Source: Flavivirga sp. 57AJ16
Lineage (GTDB): Bacteria > Bacteroidota > Bacteroidia > Flavobacteriales > Flavobacteriaceae
Assembly: GCF_028736925.1 (NCBI RefSeq)
Contig: NZ_JAQZAT010000016.1
Span: forward strand, 44,305 to 108,304
Direction: 5' to 3'
Length of the DNA stretch: 64,000 nucleotides
Shown in pieces: positions 1 to 10,603 of the stretch. A model generated the notes under the pieces. That model ran no database searches, was not told the DNA's origin, and was given only the letters and a program-made list of their open reading frames with translations. Numbering within the stretch: the first letter of the stretch is position 1; every line of letters starts with the position of its first letter. The position numbers and the translations under genes are program-made.

Positions 1-3000
1 AAAGCCCACATGCACTATCCATTAGTTGGTAGTGAAACGGATTTAGCTATTTATTACGATTTTACACCAGTTACAGATACAGATACTAATATTGTTAGTA
101 AAGGGGCTGTAAATTATGATATGTTATTGGATGGAGGTGAATTAGTTACGGCTACCTCTCCAATTGGCAATATAGGTGTCGATTACCAAACTGAAGTTTC
201 GGGACAATGGAGTAAAAGTAATGACCTTAATAATTCAGGGTTATTATTACCCCTGCCAATAACAGCTTATAATAGCAATATTATAATTGGTAAAAAAGCG
301 ACAACTGGGTTACAAACCGTTCCAGGAATGACAGAGGTGTATTATGCAGATGGTGGATGGAAAATAGACCCATTGAATAGCCCGTTTGCAACGGTTAAAA
401 TCAATCTAGAAGAAAGCTTAGGAGCAGATGCTGCCTCAGTAATGAGTTTAGCTGGACAATATTATTTGGTAAAGGAAGATGAGGATACCAATACATTTTC
501 AATAGTGACAGATGGTAGTTTTGATGGCGCTAATGTCACGTTTTATAATGCTAATTTAGAGGAGGCTATTTATTACCTTGCTTGGGAAGAAGGAAACTTT
601 GTTTCTGGTAGAGGTGGTGCACTATCGCTTACAGGAGGCCATCAAGTGCATATTCCTTCATCTACTATTGAAAGCATTTTAGCCAACGATGTTACCATAG
701 AATTCTGGGTAAATGTAACCCAAGACCCTGGAAACAACGATAAGTTATTATCAAATCACGGTAGAATCGATGGTAATTCAACAGGGTTTTCTTTAGAGAT
801 GCCAGATAATAACTCGGTAAGTGCGGTATTTGGTACAAATACAGGTGGTTGGAATGCAGTAAACTCCAGTGATGCACTTATAATAGGTGAATGGAACCAT
901 ATAGCGGTTACGGCTTCACCAGGCGGAGAAATTAAATTGTACATTAATGGTGGGTTAAAAGGAACCAGTGCTTTTGGCTCTTATGCACCTAATAGTACAT
1001 GGGATTTTGCTTTAGGGAATAGTATTAATTATGGTGGACAAACATATTCTATAATGGATGAGTTCCGAATTTGGTCTGAGGTAAGAACCCAAGAGCAAAT
1101 CAATGAAAACATGCATAAGATATTGGATTTAGATGATAACGCTCTAGAGTTTCATTTTACTTTTGGCCAAGATGATACAGCAACCTTGGAAAATGGTGGA
1201 GTAGCGACAGATGTAATAACTTATACCAACGCTTCTATTATAGATGCTACATCGCCAATAGCTATTGCAGATACTAATTTAGATGATGCTGTATCCGCAA
1301 GTTGGAGTTTTACCAATGAGGAAACCAACGGGATGTTTATTGGCGAGAATATTACCAGTTTTACACAAAACACAGTATTTGTACGCCATACAGATAATAC
1401 TATAGCAGATTTGCCGAACACGATAGAAGACACTAAATATGTTATGGGTGGATGGCACGTTAATGCATTAAACATGGCAACTGCCAATGTATCTATAGAT
1501 TTAGCCTCTGTGTTCGATAATGTTAACTTGGTAAATGCCACGGTCTCTAGTTATATCTTAATAAAAGGAGATCCAGAATCAACGTATCAAGTTGTTACCA
1601 CAGGAACAGAAACAGATGGAGTCGTTACGTTTTCAGGTGTAAGCTTGGATTTAGGAAATTATTATTTGGCTTATGAGATTGATACTTCCGCAGCTATTCT
1701 AGCGCAAGGTGGTGCCTTGGATTTAACAGGCGGACATGAAGTTTACATTCCAAAAGATGGTGTTAATACAGCACTTTCAGGTGAGTTTACAATAGAGCTT
1801 TGGGGACGTTTAAACCAAACAGCAGGCGGGAATACAAAACTTGTTGGGTTCTCTAACTTTGGTGGTGGCGAACATGGTTGGGAAATGGAATTCCTTAACA
1901 ATCAAACGTTACAAACTATTACAGGGAACGGTCCTTCCGGGGGATGGAATTCCTTAAATTCTTCACATTCTTGGAATGTAGGCGAATGGAACCATGTGGC
2001 TGTAACATTTGTTCCTAATGGGGAATTTAAATTTTATGTGAACGGAGAATTGGCAGATAGTATGTCGGTTGGGTTATTTTATGACTGTGCCAACGATTTA
2101 GCTCTAGGCAAAAACATGGCCAACAATGCACCAACCAATGCATCTATTGACGAATTTAGAATTTGGACAAAAGCTAAAACGCAAGAAGAGATACAGGACG
2201 ACATGTATCTTACCATCACAGCACCAACTACAGATTTGGTATACAATTACACATTTAACCAAGATGATACAGGAACTTTAATAGATTCTGGGTCTAACAT
2301 GGTAGATGTAGCTTATACCAACGCTACTATTATTCCAGCTACGGGTCCCATTAGGGATATGCAAGCACCTTTTAGAAATAAAGTAAAAGGTAACTGGAGT
2401 GTAATGAATGATGCTGGAAATGGTGTGTATATTCAGGATGCTATAACAGATTTTAATACAAATGTGGTTATTGGGCAAGAAACTATAGGAACCATAGAAC
2501 ATGTTTTAGGCGATGTAAATAACCAAACATTGTATTTAAACAGCCGTTGGAAATTTGATCCTTTATTTTTGGAAAATGGAACGCCTAAAGTAGACCTTGC
2601 CAATATTTTTGACAACTTAAATGATGTTGATCTTATTGCATCAGATTACTATTTGTTAACAGGAGATCCATCCATTCAAGTAGATGTACTGGCCACAGGA
2701 ACAAAAGATGGAACCGTAGTAACCTTTACAGAAATTCCATTAGAGGACACTATGGTATATTTGGCTTGGGACAATATTTCTGAATATCAGAACGGAACAT
2801 TCCCAATAGCAGAACAAGGTCTTTGGAAATACAATGACACAGGTGCAGACTTAGGAACTACATGGAAAGATAATAGCTACGACGATAGTGCTTGGGCATT
2901 TGGAAATTCAATTTTAGGGTACGGTGATGGTGTAGAAAGTACCACATTGGATTTTGGAGCAGATGCTAACAATAAATACCCAACATACTATTTAAGACAT

Positions 3001-5415
3001 ACATTCGATGTGGCAGATGCTTCACAATACGGAAACTTGGTATTCAATGTCATGAGAGACGATGGTGTAGTAGTATATGTTAACGGTGTAGAAGCTTTTA
3101 GAATGAATATGCCAGAGGGATCTATTACGTATAATACGTATGCGTCTTCAGCAGTGGCAGGATCAGATGAATCTGCTTGGAACGAAATAGTTACAACAAA
3201 CCTATTACAGGATGGTGAAAATGTCATTGCTGTAGAACTGCACCAAGCAGATGCAACGAGCTCAGATTTGCGTTTCGATATGCGAGTAGATTACCAATTG
3301 CCAGCTATAGACATTGCAGATTTTCCATTACCTAAAGATCAAGAATGGTACTATTTTGATAAAGGAACCAGTTTGGATGCAGAAACTTGGTCGGAAGCAT
3401 CTTACGATGTATTGAACTGGGATAGAGGCTTTGCTCCTTTTGGATATGGAGATCCTGTAAACACAGAGATTTCTTATGGACCAGATTCCAGTAACAAATA
3501 CATTACCTCTTATTTTGTAAAAGATATTAATGTAGATATAAGCGCACTTACCGATATGGTTGAGTTCGGATTACGTCGAGACGATGGCGCCATTGTATAT
3601 GTAAACGGAGTAGAGGCGTTCAGAATGAATTTACCGGCAGGACCTGTAGATTACTTGACAACTGCACCTTCGGCTATGGGTGGAATAGATGAGAATATCT
3701 ATTTTATTGCTGAAGTACCTAAAACAGCATTTGTTGATGGCGTAAACAGAATTGCTGTAGAGATTCATCAGCAATCTGGAACCAGCTCAGACCTTCGATT
3801 CGATATGTATGCTAAAAATATAGAAGACTTATCGGTAGATTGTACAAACCCACACATAGGTTGTTTTACATCTATAGAGCCAACAGGTCAAACAAATAAC
3901 TTGATTATTTCTGAAGCGCATCAATTTCAATTAATCTTCAAACAAGGAGATGCTTATACTATTGGAGGTGGAAATGTTCCAGGAAACAATGATTATACAG
4001 CCTATATTGGTACAGGAGGAAGCAGTGAACTTGGACACCTTGCTGTGAACCATGAAAATACTCCTGGAGGTGTTTCTATGGTAGACTTACATTTAGATAC
4101 CACTACTAATTTATGGGTAATTGACGACAGCCAAGCAGTAGATTTATATAATACAAACTTGGTAACAACAACCAGAAACTGTTCAGGAGGAAGTACACCT
4201 TGGGGTACTGTGGTTACGGCCGAAGAGAGTACAAACTCTGGCGATGTTAATGGCGACGGTTACGAAGATGTGGGTTGGTTGGTAGAGATTGGCCCTGTAA
4301 CAGCCCAAGTAATGGATTATGGCTCTGGCCAAGAGAAACTTTGGGCTATGGGTAGAATGAACCACGAGAATGTTGTGGTGTCTGCAGATGGAACAACAGC
4401 TTACTATGGTGAAGATGGCGGTACACACTGTGTTTATAAATATGTAATGGATGTACCTGGTAATTTATCGGCAGGTACGGTATATGTATTGAAATTGGAT
4501 TTACCGTTATCTGGTAACGATCCAAGTTCTTCAACCGCAGAATGGATAGAAGTTCCTAACGATACGCAAGCAGACCGTAATAACTTAAATACCCTAGCAG
4601 CCGCTTTAGGAGGAACCAACTTTAATGGTGTAGAAGATTGCGAGATCAACCCCATGGACGGTAAAGTATATTTTACTGCTAAAGGTAGAAACCGTGTATA
4701 TAGATTTAAAGATGATGGTTCTACAGTTTCAGAATTTGAAACCTTTGTTGGTGGGATGTCTTACGATTTAGTAACCCATAACGGAACTGTTTCAGAGCCT
4801 TGGGGAAGCGGAAATGATAACTTGGTCTTTGATGACAAAGGAAACCTTTGGGTTTGCGAAGATGGTGGTAACAACTACATTTGGGTAGTGCGTCCAGACC
4901 ACACGCAAAGCATACCGAATATAGAGTTATTTGCTTCTATGCCTTCAGGATCGGAGCCAACAGGATTAACATTTACACCAGATTTTAAATACGGATTCTT
5001 CTCTGTTCAGCACCCAAGTGGTAGTAATGCACCACAGGAAGATGCCACAACTAACGACGTCACATTTAATGCGTCATCTACAGTGGTATTTGCTCTAGAG
5101 GATAATTTGGGAAGTGGTACGTTAAGTGTAGACCCAATAGCTTTAACAGAAAACGGCATGACCTTGTACCCAAATCCAACACATGGAGAGGCTACTTTAG
5201 TATTAAACATGCCTAACTCTAATGAAACCATAGACATTCAAGTGTATGACATCTTGGGAAGAAATGTATTAAACCGTAACGATTTAGTAACTACTGGTGG
5301 GCAACAGCAAATTTCGTTAGACCTATCTAAGGTTACTACCGGAAATCAAGTACTACTGGTACAGGTTAAAATAGGAAGCATCAATCAACAATTTAAAGTA
5401 ATTGTTAGAAACTAA
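1..5415 (+). CDS. Secreted PhoX-like/LamG multidomain protein with T9SS sorting domain (5' end outside window)
   Basis: The frame is open to base 1, so the N-terminus and any signal peptide lie upstream; the first ATG at 10 is probably internal. Counting from it (1801 residues), there are two LamG/concanavalin-like domains (about 200-360 and 567-725; each starts GGALxLTGGHxVxIP and ends near a DEFRIW motif). Two paralogous beta-sandwich modules follow (about 936-1093 and 1110-1268, sharing DDGxxVYVNGVEAFRMN). Next comes a DUF839/PhoX-like propeller (about 1287-1697, with GHLAVNHENTPGG). The C-terminal type A sorting domain (about 1717-1801) contains LYPNPTHGEA and ends KVIVRN. PhoX proteins are calcium-dependent alkaline phosphatases; LamG modules usually bind carbohydrate. 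I infer a cell-surface or released protein exported by Sec and then the type IX system. Phosphatase activity is not proven, because DUF839 also occurs in non-phosphatases. Confidence 0.85.
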   Translation, partial: KAHMHYPLVGSETDLAIYYDFTPVTDTDTNIVSKGAVNYDMLLDGGELVTATSPIGNIGVDYQTEVSGQWSKSNDLNNSGLLLPLPITAYNSNIIIGKKATTGLQTVPGMTEVYYADGGWKIDPLNSPFATVKINLEESLGADAASVMSLAGQYYLVKEDEDTNTFSIVTDGSFDGANVTFYNANLEEAIYYLAWEEGNFVSGRGGALSLTGGHQVHIPSSTIESILANDVTIEFWVNVTQDPGNNDKLLSNHGRIDGNSTGFSLEMPDNNSVSAVFGTNTGGWNAVNSSDALIIGEWNHIAVTASPGGEIKLYINGGLKGTSAFGSYAPNSTWDFALGNSINYGGQTYSIMDEFRIWSEVRTQEQINENMHKILDLDDNALEFHFTFGQDDTATLENGGVATDVITYTNASIIDATSPIAIADTNLDDAVSASWSFTNEETNGMFIGENITSFTQNTVFVRHTDNTIADLPNTIEDTKYVMGGWHVNALNMATANVSIDLASVFDNVNLVNATVSSYILIKGDPESTYQVVTTGTETDGVVTFSGVSLDLGNYYLAYEIDTSAAILAQGGALDLTGGHEVYIPKDGVNTALSGEFTIELWGRLNQTAGGNTKLVGFSNFGGGEHGWEMEFLNNQTLQTITGNGPSGGWNSLNSSHSWNVGEWNHVAVTFVPNGEFKFYVNGELADSMSVGLFYDCANDLALGKNMANNAPTNASIDEFRIWTKAKTQEEIQDDMYLTITAPTTDLVYNYTFNQDDTGTLIDSGSNMVDVAYTNATIIPATGPIRDMQAPFRNKVKGNWSVMNDAGNGVYIQDAITDFNTNVVIGQETIGTIEHVLGDVNNQTLYLNSRWKFDPLFLENGTPKVDLANIFDNLNDVDLIASDYYLLTGDPSIQVDVLATGTKDGTVVTFTEIPLEDTMVYLAWDNISEYQNGTFPIAEQGLWKYNDTGADLGTTWKDNSYDDSAWAFGNSILGYGDGVESTTLDFGADANNKYPTYYLRHTFDVADASQYGNLVFNVMRDDGVVVYVNGVEAFRMNMPEGSITYNTYASSAVAGSDESAWNEIVTTNLLQDGENVIAVELHQADATSSDLRFDMRVDYQLPAIDIADFPLPKDQEWYYFDKGTSLDAETWSEASYDVLNWDRGFAPFGYGDPVNTEISYGPDSSNKYITSYFVKDINVDISALTDMVEFGLRRDDGAIVYVNGVEAFRMNLPAGPVDYLTTAPSAMGGIDENIYFIAEVPKTAFVDGVNRIAVEIHQQSGTSSDLRFDMYAKNIEDLSVDCTNPHIGCFTSIEPTGQTNNLIISEAHQFQLIFKQGDAYTIGGGNVPGNNDYTAYIGTGGSSELGHLAVNHENTPGGVSMVDLHLDTTTNLWVIDDSQAVDLYNTNLVTTTRNCSGGSTPWGTVVTAEESTNSGDVNGDGYEDVGWLVEIGPVTAQVMDYGSGQEKLWAMGRMNHENVVVSADGTTAYYGEDGGTHCVYKYVMDVPGNLSAGTVYVLKLDLPLSGNDPSSSTAEWIEVPNDTQADRNNLNTLAAALGGTNFNGVEDCEINPMDGKVYFTAKGRNRVYRFKDDGSTVSEFETFVGGMSYDLVTHNGTVSEPWGSGNDNLVFDDKGNLWVCEDGGNNYIWVVRPDHTQSIPNIELFASMPSGSEPTGLTFTPDFKYGFFSVQHPSGSNAPQEDATTNDVTFNASSTVVFALEDNLGSGTLSVDPIALTENGMTLYPNPTHGEATLVLNMPNSNETIDIQVYDILGRNVLNRNDLVTTGGQQQISLDLSKVTTGNQVLLVQVKIGSINQQFKVIVRN

Positions 5416-5438
5416 GATAGAAGCCTATTGAATATAAA

Positions 5439-5469
5439 AAAAGGGCTGGTAGTTAATGCTGGCCCTTTT
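5439..5469 (+). terminator. Rho-independent terminator after the PhoX/LamG gene
   Basis: AAAAGGGC and GCCCTTTT form a stem around a 15-base loop, 24 bases after the stop codon and followed by a T-rich stretch. Confidence 0.75.
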
Positions 5470-5475
5470 ATTTAA

Positions 5476-5781
5476 TGAACTCATCTTGACTTTTTGTGTT
5501 TAACCGAAAATGAGATAAAATTTGTCCAGATGAGGCACTTTTAGAAAGGCATAGCATCGCTCAATGTCATTAAGTTAAGGCCGTAATGTCAGTCTGAGCG
5601 CAGTCGAAGACCTATTGGAGTTCTAGTTTTTATTAGCATTTCGACTGCGCTCAATGTGACAAATAAAGAACAAATTTCCTTAACTTAATGACATTGAGCA
5701 TCGCTACGGATAATAAAAGTAACGAAATAAGGACGGATTTTAGCCATTTTTTAGGAAATAGAAAAAGTCAAGATGAGTTCA
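5476..5781. repeat. Nested inverted-repeat element in the 5416-5841 gap
   Basis: Three inverted repeats are nested. The outer arms are 5476-5495 and 5762-5781. The middle arms are 5559-5580 and 5678-5699, a perfect 22-base match. The inner arms are 5595-5608 and 5640-5653, with the core TGAGCGCAGTCGAA. The core is a REP-like word seen again at 59127-59155. The right 29 bases (5753-5781) recur exactly at 41404-41432. No gene is visible in the gap. It looks like a palindromic non-coding element of the BIME/MITE kind. Confidence 0.8.
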
Positions 5782-5841
5782 ATAATAACTTAAACGATGT
5801 CTTTGCGTGAAGACCTATTTTTATTGTGTAAAATTTTATAA

Positions 5842-6777
5842 ATGACATATACTGTTACCACATATACTGTTACCCATACTTTGCAAGTACTTTCATTATG
5901 CTTGATTATTGGTTTTTCTGCTAAAGGACAAAATGCCAACCCTATTGAAAAGCCTGTTTTTGGAAGTATTCAAGAGGCCTTACAGGTTAAAAACGCGACA
6001 CAGCTAAACCTACGGGATCACCATTTGTTTTATGTTTCCAATGATTTAAAGAAGTTGAAATCCCTTGAGTTTTTAAACCTTATGCGAAACAACATAGAAC
6101 AATGGGATTCGGCAATATTGACATTAAAGCATCTTGAGGTACTTAACCTAAAACTCAATGCTTTAAAGTATATTCCAGACGAAGTTTCTAATTTGGATAA
6201 ATTGATTAGGTTAAACTTGGCGAGTAATAAAATATCGTATGTACCCCATACTTTAGGTGAGCTAACACAATTAAGATTTTTACACTTATCCATCAACTTT
6301 ATAACATCAATACCAACATCTATAGGGAATTGCCAAGAGTTGGAAGTTTTAGAATTGGATAATAACCAATTAAGTCATTTGCCTGCTTCGGTTTCAAAGC
6401 TTTCAAAATTGAGGGTTTTGGATTTAGGGTATAACCAATTTAATGAGTTTGATGAGCCATGGACACAGTTACGATCTTTAGAAGAGTTGAATTTAGAATA
6501 CAACCAGTTACAGAAATTTCCCGAAAGTATTAAGAACTTAAAACACTTAAAAACCTTAATGTTTAATAATAACAAGTTAGAATCGTTACCAGACGCTTTA
6601 GGTGATTTACCCGAGCTGGACTTGCTTATTTTATCGAATAACCAGATAAAGAGACTTCCTGAAAATTTAGAAGGGTTAAAACACTTAAAAACACTCATTC
6701 TCTTAAACAATCCATTACCCGAAAAAGAACAGGAGCGCATAAAAAGAGCGTTGCCCAATTGTAAGGTTTATTTTTAG
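5842..6777 (+). CDS. Exported leucine-rich-repeat protein
   Basis: The protein has 311 residues: a hydrophobic signal segment (about 12-30, ending near FSAKGQ) and then about nine tandem leucine-rich repeats of 23 residues (LxxLxxLxLxxNxLxxLPxx), from about residue 55 to 300. Typical units carry LEVLNLKLNALKYIP and LKTLMFNNNKLESLP. The fold is a protein-binding solenoid; the partner cannot be told. The start codon is followed by a perfect 15-base tandem duplication (5845-5859 and 5860-5874) that encodes TYTVT twice ahead of the hydrophobic core, so the true start could be a little downstream. The stop abuts the end of the convergent peroxidase gene. Confidence 0.8.
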   Translation: MTYTVTTYTVTHTLQVLSLCLIIGFSAKGQNANPIEKPVFGSIQEALQVKNATQLNLRDHHLFYVSNDLKKLKSLEFLNLMRNNIEQWDSAILTLKHLEVLNLKLNALKYIPDEVSNLDKLIRLNLASNKISYVPHTLGELTQLRFLHLSINFITSIPTSIGNCQELEVLELDNNQLSHLPASVSKLSKLRVLDLGYNQFNEFDEPWTQLRSLEELNLEYNQLQKFPESIKNLKHLKTLMFNNNKLESLPDALGDLPELDLLILSNNQIKRLPENLEGLKHLKTLILLNNPLPEKEQERIKRALPNCKVYF

Positions 6778-8748
6778 TTATTCGTTGTAAAATGGATTAT
6801 CTGTAAGTGCTTCCATAAAGGCGATAATATCTGCAATCTCTCTTTTGCTTAAGCCCAATTTATCTGGAGGTAATGTTTGGTTGGGTACTTCATAGTCCAA
6901 TCCGTTTCCTGCTGCGCCACCTTCATTGTAAAACTTAACAACTTCTGTTAATGTATTATAGGCGCCATTGTGAAAGTATGGTGCTGTTAAAGCCACGTTT
7001 CTTACAGAGGTTGTTTTAAAAGAATTGGCATAAATATTAAAATTGTCAAGAGGAATACCATTTTTAATACGTCCAGCATCAGTATCTACCATAAGGGTTT
7101 CAGGGTGTTGTAAAATGCCCAAGACTTCACTTTCATTTTCTTGATATAAAGGCGGAACCAAGCCGCTAAAGGTTGGTGCGAAATGACAGGTCGCACAGTT
7201 AGCTTTCCCTGTAAATAGATTAAAACCACGTTTTACTGACTTTGAAATGGTCTTGGTTTTTCCTAAAACATATTGGTCGAATTTACTGTTGAACGAGCGC
7301 AATGAAATAATATATGATGCTAGTGCCGATGAAAACTGATATCTGGTAATCGTTTTGCTTTCATTCTTAAAAGTAAGATTAAAGTCTTTGGTATATGTTT
7401 CGTTGGTATTGATTTTTTTCAGAATTTCTGAAAAACTGGTATTAAACTCCAGATGGTTTGCAATAACATGCTCTGCCTGTTCTTCAAGGTCGTAGGCCCT
7501 TAAGTCGTAAAAAAATCGATCGGAAAAGACCGCATTAATAAGTGATGGGGAGTTTCGTGATACATGCTTTCCTTTTATACTCGCAGAAGATTTCGCCAAT
7601 CCATCGGTAAAAGCCAATTTAGGATTATGGCAAGTAGCACAGCTCATACTTCCATTTTGGCTAAAGGAGGTATCATAAAACAACATCTCACCTAAAGTTT
7701 GCAAAGCTTTACTATCGTCTTTTTTCTTTAAAAGACTATAGTAGTAAGGGTTTAAAAAATCGGAGGCAAATATATTATCGCTGTAAGCATTCCAAGATGG
7801 TGTTTCTCCATATTTTTTTGCTGAAGAAGGTATTTCCAATTCCTTTTGAACTTGTAAAAGCGTTTTATAAAGCGGATTTATAAAGTCCGTTAAAAACGTT
7901 AACCGATCAAAACGCTCGAAATTAGTATTCTTGTTGAGGTAGATTTCAACATCTTTAAAGAGCGCATGAATAGCGCCTGCATTATAGCTTTGCCCAATTA
8001 AAGGGTTCAGGACTTCTTCAAGAGCTTTTAAAGCAGTTGAAGCCTCGGCAATGGCATTTAAAGAACCAGGTGTATCAAATCCGGTAATGCCTAACGAAAA
8101 GATTCTGATTAGCTCTAATCGGGCAGCTTCCATGATTTCAAAATCGGTTATATAGTTGCGTTTTTCAAAGGCAATTTTAATAGGCTTAAAATCGGCTTGC
8201 AATGTTTTGGAGAGCGTTAATATTTGGTCTTTCTGTTCATTGGCTTCATCAGAGAAAATAAGTTCGTCCAATATCTGTAAGCCCACAGGATCTATAACTT
8301 TGGTTTTGGTGATAAAGTGGCTTTTGTCCCGCTCATCCAAAGGTAAATTTTCTGCATACTCGTTAGGAGACACTACATAGTAACCATTATTGTTGGAAGT
8401 GTCTATAACTGGATTAGGATCTACATGTTTAAGTGGTGCGCCATTAATGTAAGCTTTTATATGTTCTGGGTAGAAATAAGCGACTATAAACTCCACTTTT
8501 TTATAGGCATTTCTAGTACTGGTTATTTGGGTTTTTAACTCTGAAATAGAAGAAGAACTGTTTTTAAATGCCAATGAAACACTGTAAAGTTTATCTATTT
8601 CTACATGAAGTTGATTGAGGTTGTCATTAATGGATTTTTTATAATCGGTTACAGTAATATATTGGGTATCGTAAGGCTTAAAACTACAGATAATAATACC
8701 AATAAGCCCTAGCGTGATTATAAAAGTAAAAGGTTTTTTTAGGTACAT
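6778..8748 (-). CDS. Di-heme cytochrome c peroxidase (MauG/CcpA family), second of a tandem pair
   Basis: The C-terminal half carries two c-type heme sites: CATCHNPK near residue 370 and CATCHFAP near 517. It also has the family segments FYDLRA and TAPYFHNGAY. Family members reduce peroxide, or oxidise cofactors, in the periplasm. I chose the ATG at 8748 because it gives a clean lipoprotein-like leader (MYLKKPFTF..., Cys at about residue 22) 10 bases after the upstream stop. An ATG at 8781 would overlap the upstream gene by 23 bases. The N-terminal 300 residues are helical and include INGAPL, GLQILDELIF and GFDTPGSLNAI; GLQxLDELIF is reminiscent of the imelysin GxHxxE region, but this is a weak inference. 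The protein shares its architecture with the gene just upstream and is probably cotranscribed with it. Confidence 0.88.
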   Translation of the reverse strand: MYLKKPFTFIITLGLIGIIICSFKPYDTQYITVTDYKKSINDNLNQLHVEIDKLYSVSLAFKNSSSSISELKTQITSTRNAYKKVEFIVAYFYPEHIKAYINGAPLKHVDPNPVIDTSNNNGYYVVSPNEYAENLPLDERDKSHFITKTKVIDPVGLQILDELIFSDEANEQKDQILTLSKTLQADFKPIKIAFEKRNYITDFEIMEAARLELIRIFSLGITGFDTPGSLNAIAEASTALKALEEVLNPLIGQSYNAGAIHALFKDVEIYLNKNTNFERFDRLTFLTDFINPLYKTLLQVQKELEIPSSAKKYGETPSWNAYSDNIFASDFLNPYYYSLLKKKDDSKALQTLGEMLFYDTSFSQNGSMSCATCHNPKLAFTDGLAKSSASIKGKHVSRNSPSLINAVFSDRFFYDLRAYDLEEQAEHVIANHLEFNTSFSEILKKINTNETYTKDFNLTFKNESKTITRYQFSSALASYIISLRSFNSKFDQYVLGKTKTISKSVKRGFNLFTGKANCATCHFAPTFSGLVPPLYQENESEVLGILQHPETLMVDTDAGRIKNGIPLDNFNIYANSFKTTSVRNVALTAPYFHNGAYNTLTEVVKFYNEGGAAGNGLDYEVPNQTLPPDKLGLSKREIADIIAFMEALTDNPFYNE

Positions 8749-8758
8749 AAAAGAGCGG

Positions 8759-10603
8759 TTACATGTCTTTAGGAGCATCATTTAAAGATTTTAAAAAGGC
8801 AATTAAAGCGTCTTTTTCGTAATCGGTTAGGTTTAGTTTATCTGCCGAAAGCGTTTGGTTACTTACCGAGAGTCCTAATCCTTCGCCGCCACCTTCTTCA
8901 TAAAAATCGATAACATCTTCTAAGGTCTCATAAGCGCCATTATGAAAATAAGGTGCCGTAAGTTCAATGTTTCTTACCGTTGGAGTTTTAAAGGATTTTC
9001 TGTAAATCCAGGCATTTTCACTGGTAATTAAATTGTCGTAGCGACCTTCATCTGCATCCAATGTTAAAATAGGGTCTTTGGGGTCTTTGGGAACACCTAG
9101 TATTTCACTTTCGCTTTCGCTGAAAAAAGGTGGTACCAATCCGCTAAAGGTGGGTGCAAAATGACAGGTGGCGCAATTGGCCTTTCCCATAAACAGGTTA
9201 AACCCATCTTTTATCCTAGGCTCTATAGTTGAGGTTTCGGAACGCATATATTTATCAAACGTACTATTATAGGAACGTAGGGACATAACATAAGCGGCCA
9301 ACGATTTTACAAAACCGTCTCTTTGTAAGGTCTCTTTTCCAAAAGCCGATTTTATTTTTGCTTTATAATCATTGGAAGTATTGAGTTTTTCTAAAATGGA
9401 AGTGTAAGAAGTATTAAATTCTTTGGAATTAAAGATCACATGTTCTACTTGTTGCTCTAGGGTAAAAGCCCTCAAATCGTAAAAATACCTGTCTGCATAT
9501 ACCGAATTTAATAAGGTAGGTGCATTTCTTAATACCGTTTTGCCTTGAACATTACTAAACGATTTAGGTTGGTTGTCGGTAAACGCTTTATTGGGATTAT
9601 GGCACGACACACAGCTTAAACTTTGATCGTTGCTTAAAATGGGGTCGTTAAAAAGCTGTTTTCCCAAGGCCACGATTTCTATATTGTTTTCGTCTTCTTT
9701 AAGTTCTGTAAAGAAATAAGGATTTAAAAAATCGTCAGAAAACATATGGTTGTTATCTGGATTCCATGAGGAAGTATATTTTAAGTTTTCTGTATCCTCT
9801 TGTTTGGATTGCAAATTTGCTAACCCACTATAGATAGGCTGCAAATGGTTTTTGTAAAAATATAGACGATCAAAATCTTCAAATACAGTATGGTTCTGTA
9901 GATACGTAATAGCACTTTCAAATACAGGAATAAGATTTTTAGAGGTTTTGTTTTTTGGATTATCCTCAATAAAACCCTTCATGGCCTGTAAAACAACTTC
10001 GGCTTCTGGTATGGCATTTAAAGACCCAGGCGTGTCAAAACCCGTTAACCCCAATGTAAATAGCCTAATCAATTCCATACGCATGGCCAGAACATTAGGG
10101 TTTTTAAAGTTGTCTTCAATCTTTAACCGCTCGTAAAGCATCGTGTAGCTGTTACGGAGTTTCGTGGTTAAGTAATATATTTTGTTACGTTCTTCGGTAA
10201 CCTCTTCAGAAAAAATTAGTTCGTCCAATACCTGCAAGCCTTCGGGTTCTACTATTTCGGGTTGTGTTCCTGTACGTTCTATGTGCAATAATGGGGCACC
10301 ATTAATATGGCTGTTAACATAATCGGTATGATAAAACGCTAAATAAAATTCAATTTTTTTATAAGCTAATCTAGCAGCGGTAACCTGTTGTTTTAGGGTA
10401 TCTATACTGGTCTTGTTGTTTTTAAAAAGACGCGCAGTACTTTCTAAAGACATAAAAGCGATGTTAACAGCTTTGGTATAATTGTTAAACCTAGGGGATG
10501 TATAGTGTTTTTTGTCACTTTTTGAAACAGATAATAGCAAACAAAAAATGGTCATAGATAGTAAGAATAGACTATGTGTTTTTACTTTCTGGGTTAAAGC
10601 CAT
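8759..10603 (-). CDS. Di-heme cytochrome c peroxidase (MauG/CcpA family), first of a tandem pair
   Basis: The protein has 614 residues with an N-terminal hydrophobic signal (about 10-26). Heme-binding CVSCHNP lies near residue 330 and CATCHFAP near 475, with FYDLRAFTLEQQVEHV and TAPYFHNGAYETL between or after them. It is longer than classical CcpA (about 320-350 residues) because of a 300-residue helical N-terminal domain, shared with the downstream copy, that contains INGAPL, GLQVLDELIF and GFDTPGSLNAIPEA. The pair arose by gene duplication and is arranged head to tail. The product is likely periplasmic; its electron donor is not encoded nearby. Confidence 0.88.
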   Translation of the reverse strand: MALTQKVKTHSLFLLSMTIFCLLLSVSKSDKKHYTSPRFNNYTKAVNIAFMSLESTARLFKNNKTSIDTLKQQVTAARLAYKKIEFYLAFYHTDYVNSHINGAPLLHIERTGTQPEIVEPEGLQVLDELIFSEEVTEERNKIYYLTTKLRNSYTMLYERLKIEDNFKNPNVLAMRMELIRLFTLGLTGFDTPGSLNAIPEAEVVLQAMKGFIEDNPKNKTSKNLIPVFESAITYLQNHTVFEDFDRLYFYKNHLQPIYSGLANLQSKQEDTENLKYTSSWNPDNNHMFSDDFLNPYFFTELKEDENNIEIVALGKQLFNDPILSNDQSLSCVSCHNPNKAFTDNQPKSFSNVQGKTVLRNAPTLLNSVYADRYFYDLRAFTLEQQVEHVIFNSKEFNTSYTSILEKLNTSNDYKAKIKSAFGKETLQRDGFVKSLAAYVMSLRSYNSTFDKYMRSETSTIEPRIKDGFNLFMGKANCATCHFAPTFSGLVPPFFSESESEILGVPKDPKDPILTLDADEGRYDNLITSENAWIYRKSFKTPTVRNIELTAPYFHNGAYETLEDVIDFYEEGGGEGLGLSVSNQTLSADKLNLTDYEKDALIAFLKSLNDAPKDM

